A stretch of DNA of 64,000 bases from Methylobacterium sp. Leaf99 (GTDB lineage: Bacteria > Pseudomonadota > Alphaproteobacteria > Rhizobiales > Beijerinckiaceae), in NCBI RefSeq assembly GCF_001422375.1, contig NZ_LMMU01000001.1, positions 1,610,178 through 1,674,177 on the forward strand, given 5' to 3'. The stretch's first letter is position 1. Every line of letters starts with the position of its first letter. The position numbers and the translations under genes were made by a program. The notes beneath the pieces are model-generated. The model had not been told where the DNA came from, made no database searches, and was given only the letters and a program-made list of their open reading frames with translations. Of this stretch, positions 7,942 through 15,772 are shown piece by piece.

Positions 7942-9041
7942 GCTCCCAGGGTCTCGTAGGCGCCGATCTGCGCCAGGGTCAGGTCGAGGGCCGAGGCCCC
8001 CTGCGCCTGGGCCCGGTGCCAGGACGTGGTCCAGGCGAGGGCCGCGTCGAGGCGCAGGCGCCGGTCCCAGCCGAGGGTGGCGCGGGCCTTGGAGGCATCG
8101 ACCTTGAGGAAGGTCGCCTCGTGCGGATGGGTCTTTTCGGACAGGTGCCAGGCGGCGCCCTCCCCCCAGGCCAGGGCCAGGGTCTCGACGATGGACGAGA
8201 CCGGCCGGCAATCCTCGTCGGCCGGGCCGAAATTCCAGGCCTCGGCGACGGACGCCCCGTTCCGGGCGCACAGGGCCTCGGCGAGACGCAGGTAGCCGCT
8301 CAGGGGTTCGAGGACGTGCTGCCAGGGCCGGGTGGCATGGGGCGCGCGGATCTCGACGGAGCGGCCGGCCAGGAAGGCCCGGACGATGTCGGGGATCAGC
8401 CGGTCCTCCGACCAGTCGCCGCCGCCGATGACGTTGCCGGCCCGGGCCGTGGCGACGCGGCAGTCGCGCTCGGCGAGGAACGAGGCGCGGTAGGCGCCGG
8501 TGACGAGTTCGGCGCAGGCCTTGGAGCTGCTGTAGGGATCGTGGCCGCCCAGCGCCTCGGTCTCGCGGTAGCCGTAGGGCCATTCGCGGTTGGCGTAGGC
8601 CTTGTCACTCGTCACCACCACGACGGCACGGACGGACGGGGTTTCGCGCACGGCCTCCAGTACGTGGGCGGTGCCCATGACGTTGGTGGCGTAGGTGGCG
8701 AGGGGATCGCGGTAGGACGGGCGCACCAGGGCTTGGGCGGCCATGTGGATCACGATCTCGGGACGCGTCGCGGCGAGGCATGCGCGCACGGGCTCCAGGC
8801 CGCGGATGTCGCCGAGATGCGAATCCATGCGCCCGGAGAGGCCGGCGCCGTCGAACAGGTTCGGGCGGGTCTCGGGCGGCAGGGCGAGGCCGCTCACCCG
8901 CGCGCCGAGGCGTTCCAGCCACAGGCTCAGCCACGCGCCCTTGAAACCCGTATGCCCGGTGACGAGCACCGAGCGTCCGGCCCAGAAGGCGGGGTCGGGG
9001 TTGCGGGCACCCGCGTTCGGCGAAGGAATGGGACTCTGCAA
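7938..9041 (-). CDS. rfbG: CDP-glucose 4,6-dehydratase
   Basis: Converts CDP-glucose to CDP-4-keto-6-deoxyglucose. The 367-residue protein has the NAD motif VLVTGHTGFKGAWL, which is characteristic of this family, and HMAAQALVRPSYRDP. The catalytic dyad is in DPYSSSKACAE, and RAGNVIGGGDWSEDRLIPD follows. It is the second gene of the operon, 60 bases after rfbF, and its TGA overlaps the GTG of the methyltransferase gene. In enterobacteria the same pair feeds 3,6-dideoxyhexose synthesis, but no rfbH-type dehydrase is visible here. Confidence 0.95.
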   Translation of the reverse strand: MQSPIPSPNAGARNPDPAFWAGRSVLVTGHTGFKGAWLSLWLERLGARVSGLALPPETRPNLFDGAGLSGRMDSHLGDIRGLEPVRACLAATRPEIVIHMAAQALVRPSYRDPLATYATNVMGTAHVLEAVRETPSVRAVVVVTSDKAYANREWPYGYRETEALGGHDPYSSSKACAELVTGAYRASFLAERDCRVATARAGNVIGGGDWSEDRLIPDIVRAFLAGRSVEIRAPHATRPWQHVLEPLSGYLRLAEALCARNGASVAEAWNFGPADEDCRPVSSIVETLALAWGEGAAWHLSEKTHPHEATFLKVDASKARATLGWDRRLRLDAALAWTTSWHRAQAQGASALDLTLAQIGAYETLGA

Positions 9042-9101
9042 GCCGTCGCGTCTCCGGATCGCGACTCCCTACACCGGGACGGCGCCGGTGTCAGTTCGCG
9101 C

Positions 9102-9869
9102 CTACCAGCATTTCCACGGCGCCTGCCCGCCGGCCCACAGGGCCTCGAGGTGGTTCTTGTCGCGCAGGGTATCCATGGCCTGCCAGAAGCCGGTGTGGAC
9201 GTAGGCCGAGAGTTCGCCGTCGCGGGCCAGGCGCTCCAGGGGTTCGGCCTCCCACACGGTACTGTCGCCGGCGATGTGATCGAGGGCGGCCGGCGACAGC
9301 ACGAAGAAGCCGCCGTTGATGGTCGCCCCGTCGCCCGCCGGTTTTTCGCGGAAGCTGCGCACGGCGCCGCCGTCGAGTTCGAGGGCGCCGAAGCGGCCCG
9401 GCGGGGTCACGGCCGTGAGCGTGGCGAGACGCCCGTGGGACTTGTGGAAGGCGGCGAGGGCCGTGAGATCGACATCGGCGACGCCGTCGCCGTAGGTCAT
9501 GAAGAAATCGTCGTCGCCGAGATAATCGCGTACCCGCTTGAGGCGGCCGCCCGTCATGGTGGTCTCGCCGGTCTCGATGAGGGAGACGCGCCAGTCCTCG
9601 GCGGCGCTGCGGTGGAAGTCGACATGGCCCGCTCCGACGTCGATGGTGACGTCGGACAGGTGCAGGCGGTAGTTCAGGAAGAACTCCTTGATGACGTAGC
9701 CCTTGTAGCCGAGGCAGATCACGAACTCGCGCACGCCGTGGGCCGCGAAGATCTGCATGATGTGCCACAGGATCGGCCGCCCGCCGATTTCCAGCATGGG
9801 TTTCGGCCGGGTCACCGTCTCTTCCGACAGGCGCGTCCCGAGACCGCCCGCGAGGATCACTGCCTTCAT
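9102..9869 (-). CDS. rfbF: Glucose-1-phosphate cytidylyltransferase
   Basis: Activates glucose-1-phosphate with CTP to give CDP-glucose, the first step of the operon. The 255-residue protein has the nucleotidyltransferase start MKAVILAGGLGTRLSEET with RPKPM and the family block GGRPILWHIMQIF. Further motifs are GYKGYVIKEFFLNY, the acidic metal site FFMTYGDGVADVD, and ENK-like INGGFFV. Length matches the family. It is the first of five minus-strand genes, and the 320 bases upstream to the marR-type gene would hold the operon promoter. Confidence 0.96.
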   Translation of the reverse strand: MKAVILAGGLGTRLSEETVTRPKPMLEIGGRPILWHIMQIFAAHGVREFVICLGYKGYVIKEFFLNYRLHLSDVTIDVGAGHVDFHRSAAEDWRVSLIETGETTMTGGRLKRVRDYLGDDDFFMTYGDGVADVDLTALAAFHKSHGRLATLTAVTPPGRFGALELDGGAVRSFREKPAGDGATINGGFFVLSPAALDHIAGDSTVWEAEPLERLARDGELSAYVHTGFWQAMDTLRDKNHLEALWAGGQAPWKCW

Positions 9870-10189
9870 GGTTTCCCCCGCCCGCCCGCGTGCGGCGGCC
9901 CACGATTAGTCGGGGGGGACCGACCCGTCCAGGCAGGCCACCGGCGACGAAATCCCGGGCCGTGTCACATCGGCGTCACGACTCCCCTGGCAGATGCCGA
10001 GTCGGCGATGGACGGGCCCGGAAATTCCGGCGCGGACCCACCGTTTGCGCGCTATGATGCGAAGGGAACGCGGCGATGCGGGCGGTTGACGAGCGATCCG
10101 GCACCGAGGCGATCCTGGACCGCGCGCCGTTCGCCGACGGACGCCCCCTTCCCCTTCCCCATTCCCTCCTCCCGGGTGCCGAGCGGACC
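9870..10189. other. Divergent intergenic region between rfbF and the marR-type gene
   Basis: It lies between the divergent CDP-sugar operon and the MarR-type regulator, so it should carry both promoters. I see no clear operator palindrome. A plausible ribosome-binding site (AAGGGA) stands before an alternative regulator start at 10076. Nothing else is recognised. Confidence 0.4.
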
Positions 10190-10813
10190 ATGAGCAAGTC
10201 GGACAAGCGCATCCGCCCGCCGGGGTCCAAGGGCGATTCCGAGCAGGGTGGCCCGGGATCGAAGGATGCCCCCGGGTCCAGGAATGTTCCCGGGTCGAAG
10301 AGCGTCCCTGGCTCGAAGAGCGTCGGCTGGGCCCTGGTCCAGGCGGCGCGCCTTCACCGCTCGCGGGTCGGCGACCGGCTCGCGGCCCTCGACCTGTTCG
10401 CGGGCCAGGAACAGGTGGTCCAGGCGCTGGCCGCCTCCGGCACCATGACCATGGGGGATCTGGCCGCCACCCTGCGGGTGCGCCCGCCGACGGCCTCGAA
10501 GACCATCTCGCGCCTCGCCGCCCTCGGCTTCGTCGAGCGCCGGGCCGAGGCGGGCGACGGGCGCATCGTGCGCGTGCGTCTCACCGAAATGGGGCTCGCC
10601 AAGGCCGAGGCCATCGAGCGGATCGGCGAGGCCGTCGAGGCCGAGCTGCTCGCCGGCTTCGACGGCAAGGAGCGCCGCCGCCTGCGCAAGCTCCTGCGCA
10701 AGGCCGCCCGCAACCTCGCCGCCATCTCCGGCGCCCTGGGCCACGAGGTCGAGGGCGACGCCGAGATCGACGAGGACGACGCGGAAGCCGATGGGATCGT
10801 CTCGGCGCTCTGA
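10190..10813 (+). CDS. MarR-family transcriptional regulator with repeat-bearing N-terminus
   Basis: A 207-residue winged-helix protein. The DNA-binding part has MTMGDLAATLRVRPPTASKT (recognition helix) and the wing VERRAEAGDGRIVRVRLTE. The first 45 or so residues are low-complexity and hold four six-residue repeats beginning PGS(K/R). The C-terminus is acidic (EIDEDDAEADG). The ATG at 10190 is used; an earlier ATG at 10076 with an AAGGGA site would add 38 residues. It lies divergent from the CDP-sugar operon and could regulate it or itself. The ligand is unknown. Confidence 0.85.
   Translation: MSKSDKRIRPPGSKGDSEQGGPGSKDAPGSRNVPGSKSVPGSKSVGWALVQAARLHRSRVGDRLAALDLFAGQEQVVQALAASGTMTMGDLAATLRVRPPTASKTISRLAALGFVERRAEAGDGRIVRVRLTEMGLAKAEAIERIGEAVEAELLAGFDGKERRRLRKLLRKAARNLAAISGALGHEVEGDAEIDEDDAEADGIVSAL
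10253..10324 (+). repeat. Four tandem 18-bp units inside the marR-type gene
   Basis: Units start at 10253, 10271, 10289 and 10307, consensus CCCGGGTCGAAGAGCGTC. They translate as PGSKDA, PGSRNV, PGSKSV, PGSKSV. Because the unit is 18 bases, copy-number changes keep the frame. Confidence 0.85.
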
Positions 10814-10823
10814 GCCGGCAATC

Positions 10824-11843
10824 CTACAGCATCGCGTCCTGAGCGAGGCGATACGCGCGCCCGAGCTCGCGGTAGCCCTCGACGACGCGGGCCATCATCG
10901 TGCGCTTGCCCTCGTCGAGGGGGCCGAGGACCCGGGCGGGTCGCCCGCCCCAGAGGTGGCCGCCCTCCAGCAACTGGCCCGGATCGGTGGTGGCGCCGGC
11001 CGCCAGCAACACGTCGTCGGCCACCACGGTGCCGGGGGCGACGACGCAGCCGATGCCGATGAGGCTGCGCGCACCGATGCGGCAATCGGCGAGCCGCACA
11101 TTGTGTCCGATGGTGGTGTCGCGGCCGATGACGACGCCCTCGGCACGGGTGCGGATCACCGTGTTGTCCTGGATGTTGGTGTCGGCGCCCACCACGATGG
11201 GACCGACGTCGGCGTTGAGATCGCAGGAGAACAGGACGGTCGACCCCGCCCCGAGGGCGATGCGGCCGCGCAGGCGTGCCGTGCGGGCGACGAACACGCT
11301 CGCCTCCGTCTCGGCGGCGTCCGCTTCGGGCGGCTGGGGCAGATCGCCGGAGGCCTCGCGCAGGCGCTCGGCCCGCTCGGCGATCTCCGGCAGGGTGATG
11401 GGCCGCAGGGGCTTGGCCGGGCTGCCGGCATAGGCGAACCCCGCGGCTAGGTGCCCGCGGGGAAACACCGTGGCGCCGGCCTCGATGAGCACGCCATCCT
11501 CCACCGTGGCCCCGTCGAGGACGATGACGTCGTCCTCGATCACCACGTCGGAGCCGACGGTGCAGGCATGCACCACGGCGTTGCGGCCGACCGTCACCCG
11601 GTCGCCCACGCGGGTCGCGTAGGACTGGGTGGCGATGTGGACCGTGGAGCGGTGCCCGAGCCAAAACCGTTCGCCGACGGTCACCACCTGCCCGTCGGCG
11701 CGGATCACGCTGTCGTCGCCGAGCCAGGCCTGCGCCCCGAGGGTGGCGGCGCCGATCACCGTGCTGCCGCGTCCGCACCAGACGGGCCGAGCGGAGAAGA
11801 CGGGCAGAACGCCGTCATGGGACAGGATAAGGTCGGGGGTCAC
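10824..11843 (-). CDS. Tandem gamma-carbonic-anhydrase-like (left-handed beta-helix) protein
   Basis: A 339-residue protein made of two hexapeptide-repeat domains, roughly residues 10-160 and 185-330, separated by a helical linker. Each half has its own gamma-carbonic-anhydrase pattern, for example VGDRVTVGRNAVVHACTVG and VIGRDTTIGHNVRLADCRIG. The zinc histidines are split. The first half keeps two (STVHIA, VVHAC) but has Arg in place of the GH histidine. The second half keeps GH only. Single-domain relatives are about 175 residues. GTG 11843 is used because AAGGAG precedes it. Catalysis is doubtful; a transferase or structural role is possible. Confidence 0.8.
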   Translation of the reverse strand: MTPDLILSHDGVLPVFSARPVWCGRGSTVIGAATLGAQAWLGDDSVIRADGQVVTVGERFWLGHRSTVHIATQSYATRVGDRVTVGRNAVVHACTVGSDVVIEDDVIVLDGATVEDGVLIEAGATVFPRGHLAAGFAYAGSPAKPLRPITLPEIAERAERLREASGDLPQPPEADAAETEASVFVARTARLRGRIALGAGSTVLFSCDLNADVGPIVVGADTNIQDNTVIRTRAEGVVIGRDTTIGHNVRLADCRIGARSLIGIGCVVAPGTVVADDVLLAAGATTDPGQLLEGGHLWGGRPARVLGPLDEGKRTMMARVVEGYRELGRAYRLAQDAML

Positions 11844-12026
11844 GCGGGCGGTCTCCTTCGAGGCCCGGTGGCGCGGACCGGGACGAGGGGCATATAGGTC
11901 TTTCGGGACCGGGCGGACATGCTCGGCCGCGAAGCGGCGTTCGCGGCGTGGGGTCCGCGCCCACCAATGTCCTGTCGCCGCGCCGTGCTCAAGAGCAATC
12001 GAGCGCCCCCGTACCAGCGAGCCGCC

Positions 12027-12494
12027 ATGACCGCACCGACCCCCGACGTCAGCATCCAGGCCGAGCCCTTCGACGTGGCGCACGAGATCGCGGCCCTGAC
12101 CCGCGACCTCCAGGGCCGGGCCGGCGCCATCGTGACCTTCACCGGCCTGTGCCGCGACGAGGACGGGCGTCTCGCGGGCCTCGAACTCGAACACTACCCC
12201 GGCATGGCCGAGGCCGAGATCGGCCGGGTGGTGGAGACCGCCCGCGCCCGCTGGCCGCTCCAGGGGGTGCGGGTCATCCACCGCCACGGCCTCGTGGCCC
12301 CCGGCGACGGCATCGTCCTCGTGATCACGGCAGCGGGCCACCGGATCGCGGCCTTCGAGGCGGCGAGCTTCCTCATGGACTACCTCAAGACGCAGGCACC
12401 GTTCTGGAAGCGCGAGCACCTCGTCGGCGGCGCGGTCGGTGGCTGGGTCGAGGCGACGCAAGCCGACGAGGCCGCAACCGCGCGTTGGCGCTAG
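12027..12494 (+). CDS. moaE: Molybdopterin synthase catalytic subunit
   Basis: Transfers sulfur from MoaD thiocarboxylate to precursor Z to form the dithiolene of molybdopterin. The 155-residue protein has the family marks GAIVTFTGLCRDED, LELEHYPGMAE, IHRHGLVAPGD and the active-site segment YLKTQAPFWKRE with its two lysines. The ATG at 12027 matches the usual start; the frame is open further upstream. MoaD is not adjacent. The gene stands divergent from the beta-helix protein gene, with 183 bases between them. Confidence 0.95.
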   Translation: MTAPTPDVSIQAEPFDVAHEIAALTRDLQGRAGAIVTFTGLCRDEDGRLAGLELEHYPGMAEAEIGRVVETARARWPLQGVRVIHRHGLVAPGDGIVLVITAAGHRIAAFEAASFLMDYLKTQAPFWKREHLVGGAVGGWVEATQADEAATARWR

Positions 12495-12586
12495 GGCGTC
12501 CACAGGCAAGCCGTCGCCCGGCCTTGTGCCGACGGGCCCCGCATGTGCCGGGTCAGCGCCCGATCTCAGGAGTTCACCCGATTTCC

Positions 12587-13786
12587 ATGCCCGATACCCG
12601 GCCCGACACCCGGCCCGATCCCCATGCGGCCCCGCCAGGGGCCGGCCCGCAGCCGCGGGGCTGGTCCCATGCCGTCTCGGGCATCGCCATCGTGGCCTTC
12701 GCCGCGTTCCTGGCCCTCGCTTGGAGCGCGGTCTCGACGCTGATGCTCATCTTCGCCGGCATCCTGCTCGGGGTGTTCCTCGACGGATTGACCCAGCTCC
12801 TCGGCAAGGTGCTGCCCGCCGGGCGCGGCCTGCGCCTCAGCCTGGTCAGCCTCGTGCTCGCCGGCCTCAGCCTGTCGATGATCGCCTTCGGCGGCGCGAC
12901 GATCATGCAGCAGGGCCGCGACCTTGGGCAGACCGTGGCGTCTCAGGCCGGCACCGTGCGCGACCGGCTCAAGGCGTACGGCATCGACGTGCCCGGCCTC
13001 TCCGCACCGAAGACGGCGCCGGACGGGCAGGCCACCCCGGAGGATGGCAAGGACAAGGACGGGTCCGACCCCAAGGGCAAGAAGCAGGGTGGCCTCGCCG
13101 GCCTCGCCTCGGGCGCCATGGAGAGCCCGGGCTCCCTCCTGTCGGATGCCGGCAGCGTCCTCGGTCCGGCGGCCAGCGTGGTGATCGCCCTGTTCGGAGC
13201 CCTGGGCAACGTCCTCGTCATCGTGTTCCTCGGCCTGTCCTGCGCGGCCGATCCGGGTGCCTACCGCGACGGCCTCGTGCGCTTCGTGCCGCCGCGCCAC
13301 CGCGAGCGGGCGCGGGCCCTCCTCGACGGCATGGGCGAGACCCTGCGGCACTGGCTGTTCGGCCAGCTCATCACCATGGCGGTGATCTTCCTGTGCACCT
13401 GGGCGGGCCTGAGCTTCCTCGGAATCGGCGGAGCGCTGATCCTCGGCCTCCAGGCCGGTCTCCTCGCCTTCATCCCGACCATCGGTCCCCTCATCGCGGG
13501 CGTGGTCATCATCCTGGCGGCCCTGGCCTCGGGCCTCACGGCGGTCCTCGGCGCCCTGGGCGTCTACCTCGCCGTGCAGACCCTGGAGAGCTACGGCCTG
13601 ACGCCGTACATCCAGAAGCGGGCCCTCGATATCCCGCCCGCCACCATCTTCGCCGGGCAGCTCGTGCTCGGCGTGCTGTTCGGCCTGTGGGGCATCGCCC
13701 TGGCCCTCCCCCTGATGGCGGTGATCAAGGTGCTGCTGGCGCAGCTCTACATCGAAGACACCCTGAAGGAGGACGCCGAGGCCTGA
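12587..13786 (+). CDS. AI-2E/PerM-family permease-like membrane protein
   Basis: A 399-residue inner-membrane protein with about eight hydrophobic helices. Typical family segments are LMLIFAGILLGVFLDGLT near the start and AFIPTIGPLIAGVVIILAAL toward the end, followed by YGLTPYIQKRALDIPP and FGLWGIALALPLMA. An unusual feature is a hydrophilic insert of about 60 residues rich in Lys, Asp and Gly between helices 3 and 4 (around GKDKDGSDPKGKKQGG). The family exports small molecules in some bacteria, but the substrate here is unknown. Its end converges on xerD, with 13 bases between the stop codons. Confidence 0.87.
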   Translation: MPDTRPDTRPDPHAAPPGAGPQPRGWSHAVSGIAIVAFAAFLALAWSAVSTLMLIFAGILLGVFLDGLTQLLGKVLPAGRGLRLSLVSLVLAGLSLSMIAFGGATIMQQGRDLGQTVASQAGTVRDRLKAYGIDVPGLSAPKTAPDGQATPEDGKDKDGSDPKGKKQGGLAGLASGAMESPGSLLSDAGSVLGPAASVVIALFGALGNVLVIVFLGLSCAADPGAYRDGLVRFVPPRHRERARALLDGMGETLRHWLFGQLITMAVIFLCTWAGLSFLGIGGALILGLQAGLLAFIPTIGPLIAGVVIILAALASGLTAVLGALGVYLAVQTLESYGLTPYIQKRALDIPPATIFAGQLVLGVLFGLWGIALALPLMAVIKVLLAQLYIEDTLKEDAEA

Positions 13787-13799
13787 AGGGGCGCCGCCG

Positions 13800-14741
13800 T
13801 CAGGCGGGCTCGTCCTCGGCGTCGGACAGGGGGTGGAGATCGCGCACCATCCCCTTCAGGCGCTCGTCGAGGATGTGGGTGTAGATCTGGGTCGTGGCGA
13901 TGTCGGCATGGCCCAGCAGCTCCTGCACGATGCGGAGATCCGCGCCGTTCTGCAGGAGGTGGCTGGCGAAGGCGTGGCGCAGGACGTGGGGACTGACCCG
14001 GTCCGGGCGCAGGCCGGCGGCGGCGGCCACATCCTTGAGGTCGCGGGCGAAGGATTGCCGCGTGAGGTGTCCGCTCGCGCTGTCGGCGGGAAACAGCCAC
14101 GGCCCGTCGGGACCCGGGCGGGCGAGGTGGTCGCGCATGGCGGCACGGGCCATTTCCGTCAGCGGCACCAGGCGCTCGCGCCCGCCCTTGCCCTTGACCA
14201 CGAGGTAGCGCTCCCGCGTCGATCCCGCCGCCCGCGGCAGGGCGATGAGCTCGGAGACGCGCAGCCCCGTGGCGTAGAGCAGTTCGATGAGGCACAGCAT
14301 CCGCCGGCTTCGCCCCGTGCCGTCCGCCTCGGCCTGCCCCCGGGCGGCGGCCAGGAGGGCGTCGACCTCGGTGACCGACAGCACCTTGGGCAGCGTCCGG
14401 CCCTTGCGCGGCGCGGCCACGGGCGCGCTCGGGTCCCCCTCGGCGAAGCCTTCCGCGTAGAGGAACCTGTGGAAGCCGCGGATGCAGGAGAGGCGCCGGG
14501 CGGCGGAGGCCGCGGAGAGGCCGCGGGTCTCGAGGTCCGCCATGTAGGCCCGCACCGGCCCGGCCTCGATCCGCACGGGGTCGCGGCCGTCGCGGGTCAG
14601 GGCGGCGAGATAATCGGACAGGTCGCGGCGATAGGCGCTGAGGGTGTTGGCCGCCGCCCCGCGCTCGGCGGCGAGCATGTCGAGGTAGCCCTGGATCAGC
14701 GCCTCGCCCGACAGGTCCTCCGACGTCGGCGCCGTGCTCAC
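13800..14741 (-). CDS. xerD: Site-specific tyrosine recombinase XerD
   Basis: Resolves chromosome dimers at dif with XerC and FtsK. The 313-residue protein has an N-terminal SAM-like core-binding domain (LIQGYLDMLAAERGAAANTL). The catalytic set is complete: Arg in YATGLRVSEL, Lys in VKGKGGRERLVPL, HVLRHAFASHLL, His in LLGHADIATTQ and the nucleophile Tyr in QIYTHI. GTG 14741 is fixed by a GTGA overlap with the small gene upstream. Its place among core genes and its length argue for the housekeeping recombinase rather than a phage or integron integrase. Confidence 0.93.
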   Translation of the reverse strand: MSTAPTSEDLSGEALIQGYLDMLAAERGAAANTLSAYRRDLSDYLAALTRDGRDPVRIEAGPVRAYMADLETRGLSAASAARRLSCIRGFHRFLYAEGFAEGDPSAPVAAPRKGRTLPKVLSVTEVDALLAAARGQAEADGTGRSRRMLCLIELLYATGLRVSELIALPRAAGSTRERYLVVKGKGGRERLVPLTEMARAAMRDHLARPGPDGPWLFPADSASGHLTRQSFARDLKDVAAAAGLRPDRVSPHVLRHAFASHLLQNGADLRIVQELLGHADIATTQIYTHILDERLKGMVRDLHPLSDAEDEPA

Positions 14742-14890
14742 CGGCCGGGGGGCTGGAGCTTGGACGCCGGAATCGTCACGCTCATCTCGCGCGGCGTCGG
14801 CACCACCAGGGTCGCCAGGGCGAACAGGCCCGCGAAGGCGAGGCCGCCCAGGATGGCGAGGGTGGCGAGAAAACGGAACAGGGTCGGCAC
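14738..14890 (-). CDS. Small single-pass membrane protein (50 aa)
   Basis: A 50-residue frame starting GTG at 14890, with GAGG nine bases ahead, and ending in TGA that overlaps the xerD GTG as GTGA. It has a basic start (MPTLFRFLATL) and one hydrophobic helix (LAILGGLAFAGLFALATLVV). A short tail, PTPREMSVTIPASKL, with a proline near the membrane edge follows. Similar tiny proteins are found next to xerD in related bacteria. Function unknown; no catalytic motif is visible. The coupling to xerD is what supports it as a real gene. Confidence 0.75.
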   Translation of the reverse strand: MPTLFRFLATLAILGGLAFAGLFALATLVVPTPREMSVTIPASKLQPPGR

Positions 14891-15154
14891 TCGGACGAAC
14901 CTCGATCGCGGGGCGCAAGGGGGAGGGAAATGCGGCGCCGATGGCGCAAGGGCAAGTCATCGGTGACAAGTCATCGGTTGCACCATGGAGGGCGCGCCGT
15001 GGCAATGACTTCGCGGCCACAGGTTGCGGCGCAATAGGCGCGTCGCTGCGCCGGGACGCGGGCGGACCATCGGGTTTTCGTGCACGCCCCGCGGGCGCCG
15101 CTTCGCCCGATCCTCAAAACGCGCTAAGACCCGCGCAACGATGCGAAGAAGCCG

Positions 15155-15772
15155 ATGACCGAAGCCGAGCCTCAGGGCACCGCGCCCCCGGGCGACCCCA
15201 TCGAACTGCGCCTGCGCCGCGCCCTGGGCGACCGTTCCATCGTGCTCGTCGGCCTCATGGGGGCCGGCAAGAGCACGGTCGGCCGGCGCCTGGCCTCACG
15301 CCTCGGCCTGATGTTCCGGGATGCCGACATCGAGATCGAGACGGCGGCCAAGCTGACGATCCCGGACATCTTCGCCATCTACGGCGAGCCGAGCTTTCGC
15401 GATGGCGAGGAGCGGGTGATCGCCCGGCTCATGCGCGAAGGCCCCCTGGTCCTCGCCACGGGCGGGGGCGCCTTCATGCGCGCCACGACCCGGGAGCGGA
15501 TCGCCGAGCGCGGCGTCTCGATCTGGCTCAAGGCCGAACTCGACGTGCTCATGCGCCGGGTCCGCAAGCGCGGCGGCCGTCCCCTTCTCCAGACCGAGGA
15601 CCCCGAGGAGACCCTGCGCGGATTGATGGAGGTGCGTCACCCGGTCTACGCCACGGCCGACGTGGTGGTGGTCTCCCGCGACGTCGCCCACGACCGCGTG
15701 GTGCAGGACGTGATGGAAGCCCTCGACGCCCATCTCAACGGCGCCCGCCACCAAGGAATCGCAGCCCAGTGA
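15155..15772 (+). CDS. aroK: Shikimate kinase
   Basis: Phosphorylates shikimate at O-3, the fifth step of the shikimate pathway. The 205-residue protein has the P-loop LMGAGKSTVGRRLA, the shikimate-binding DADIEIE, FRDGEERVI with its Arg, the Walker-B-like VLATGGGAFM and the lid arginine in KRGGRPLL. An N-terminal extension of about 25 residues is usual in alphaproteobacteria. The stop overlaps the aroB start as GTGA, so aroK-aroB form a coupled operon. Confidence 0.95.
   Translation: MTEAEPQGTAPPGDPIELRLRRALGDRSIVLVGLMGAGKSTVGRRLASRLGLMFRDADIEIETAAKLTIPDIFAIYGEPSFRDGEERVIARLMREGPLVLATGGGAFMRATTRERIAERGVSIWLKAELDVLMRRVRKRGGRPLLQTEDPEETLRGLMEVRHPVYATADVVVVSRDVAHDRVVQDVMEALDAHLNGARHQGIAAQ

Noticed and set aside
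8016-10193. A 725-codon plus-strand frame over rfbG and rfbF
   Set aside because: Shadow frame against two clear enzymes; composition is typical of antisense GC-rich reading.
13800-14741. Phage or island integrase
   Set aside because: The tyrosine recombinase has XerD length and wording, sits among housekeeping genes and has no attachment site or cargo beside it.
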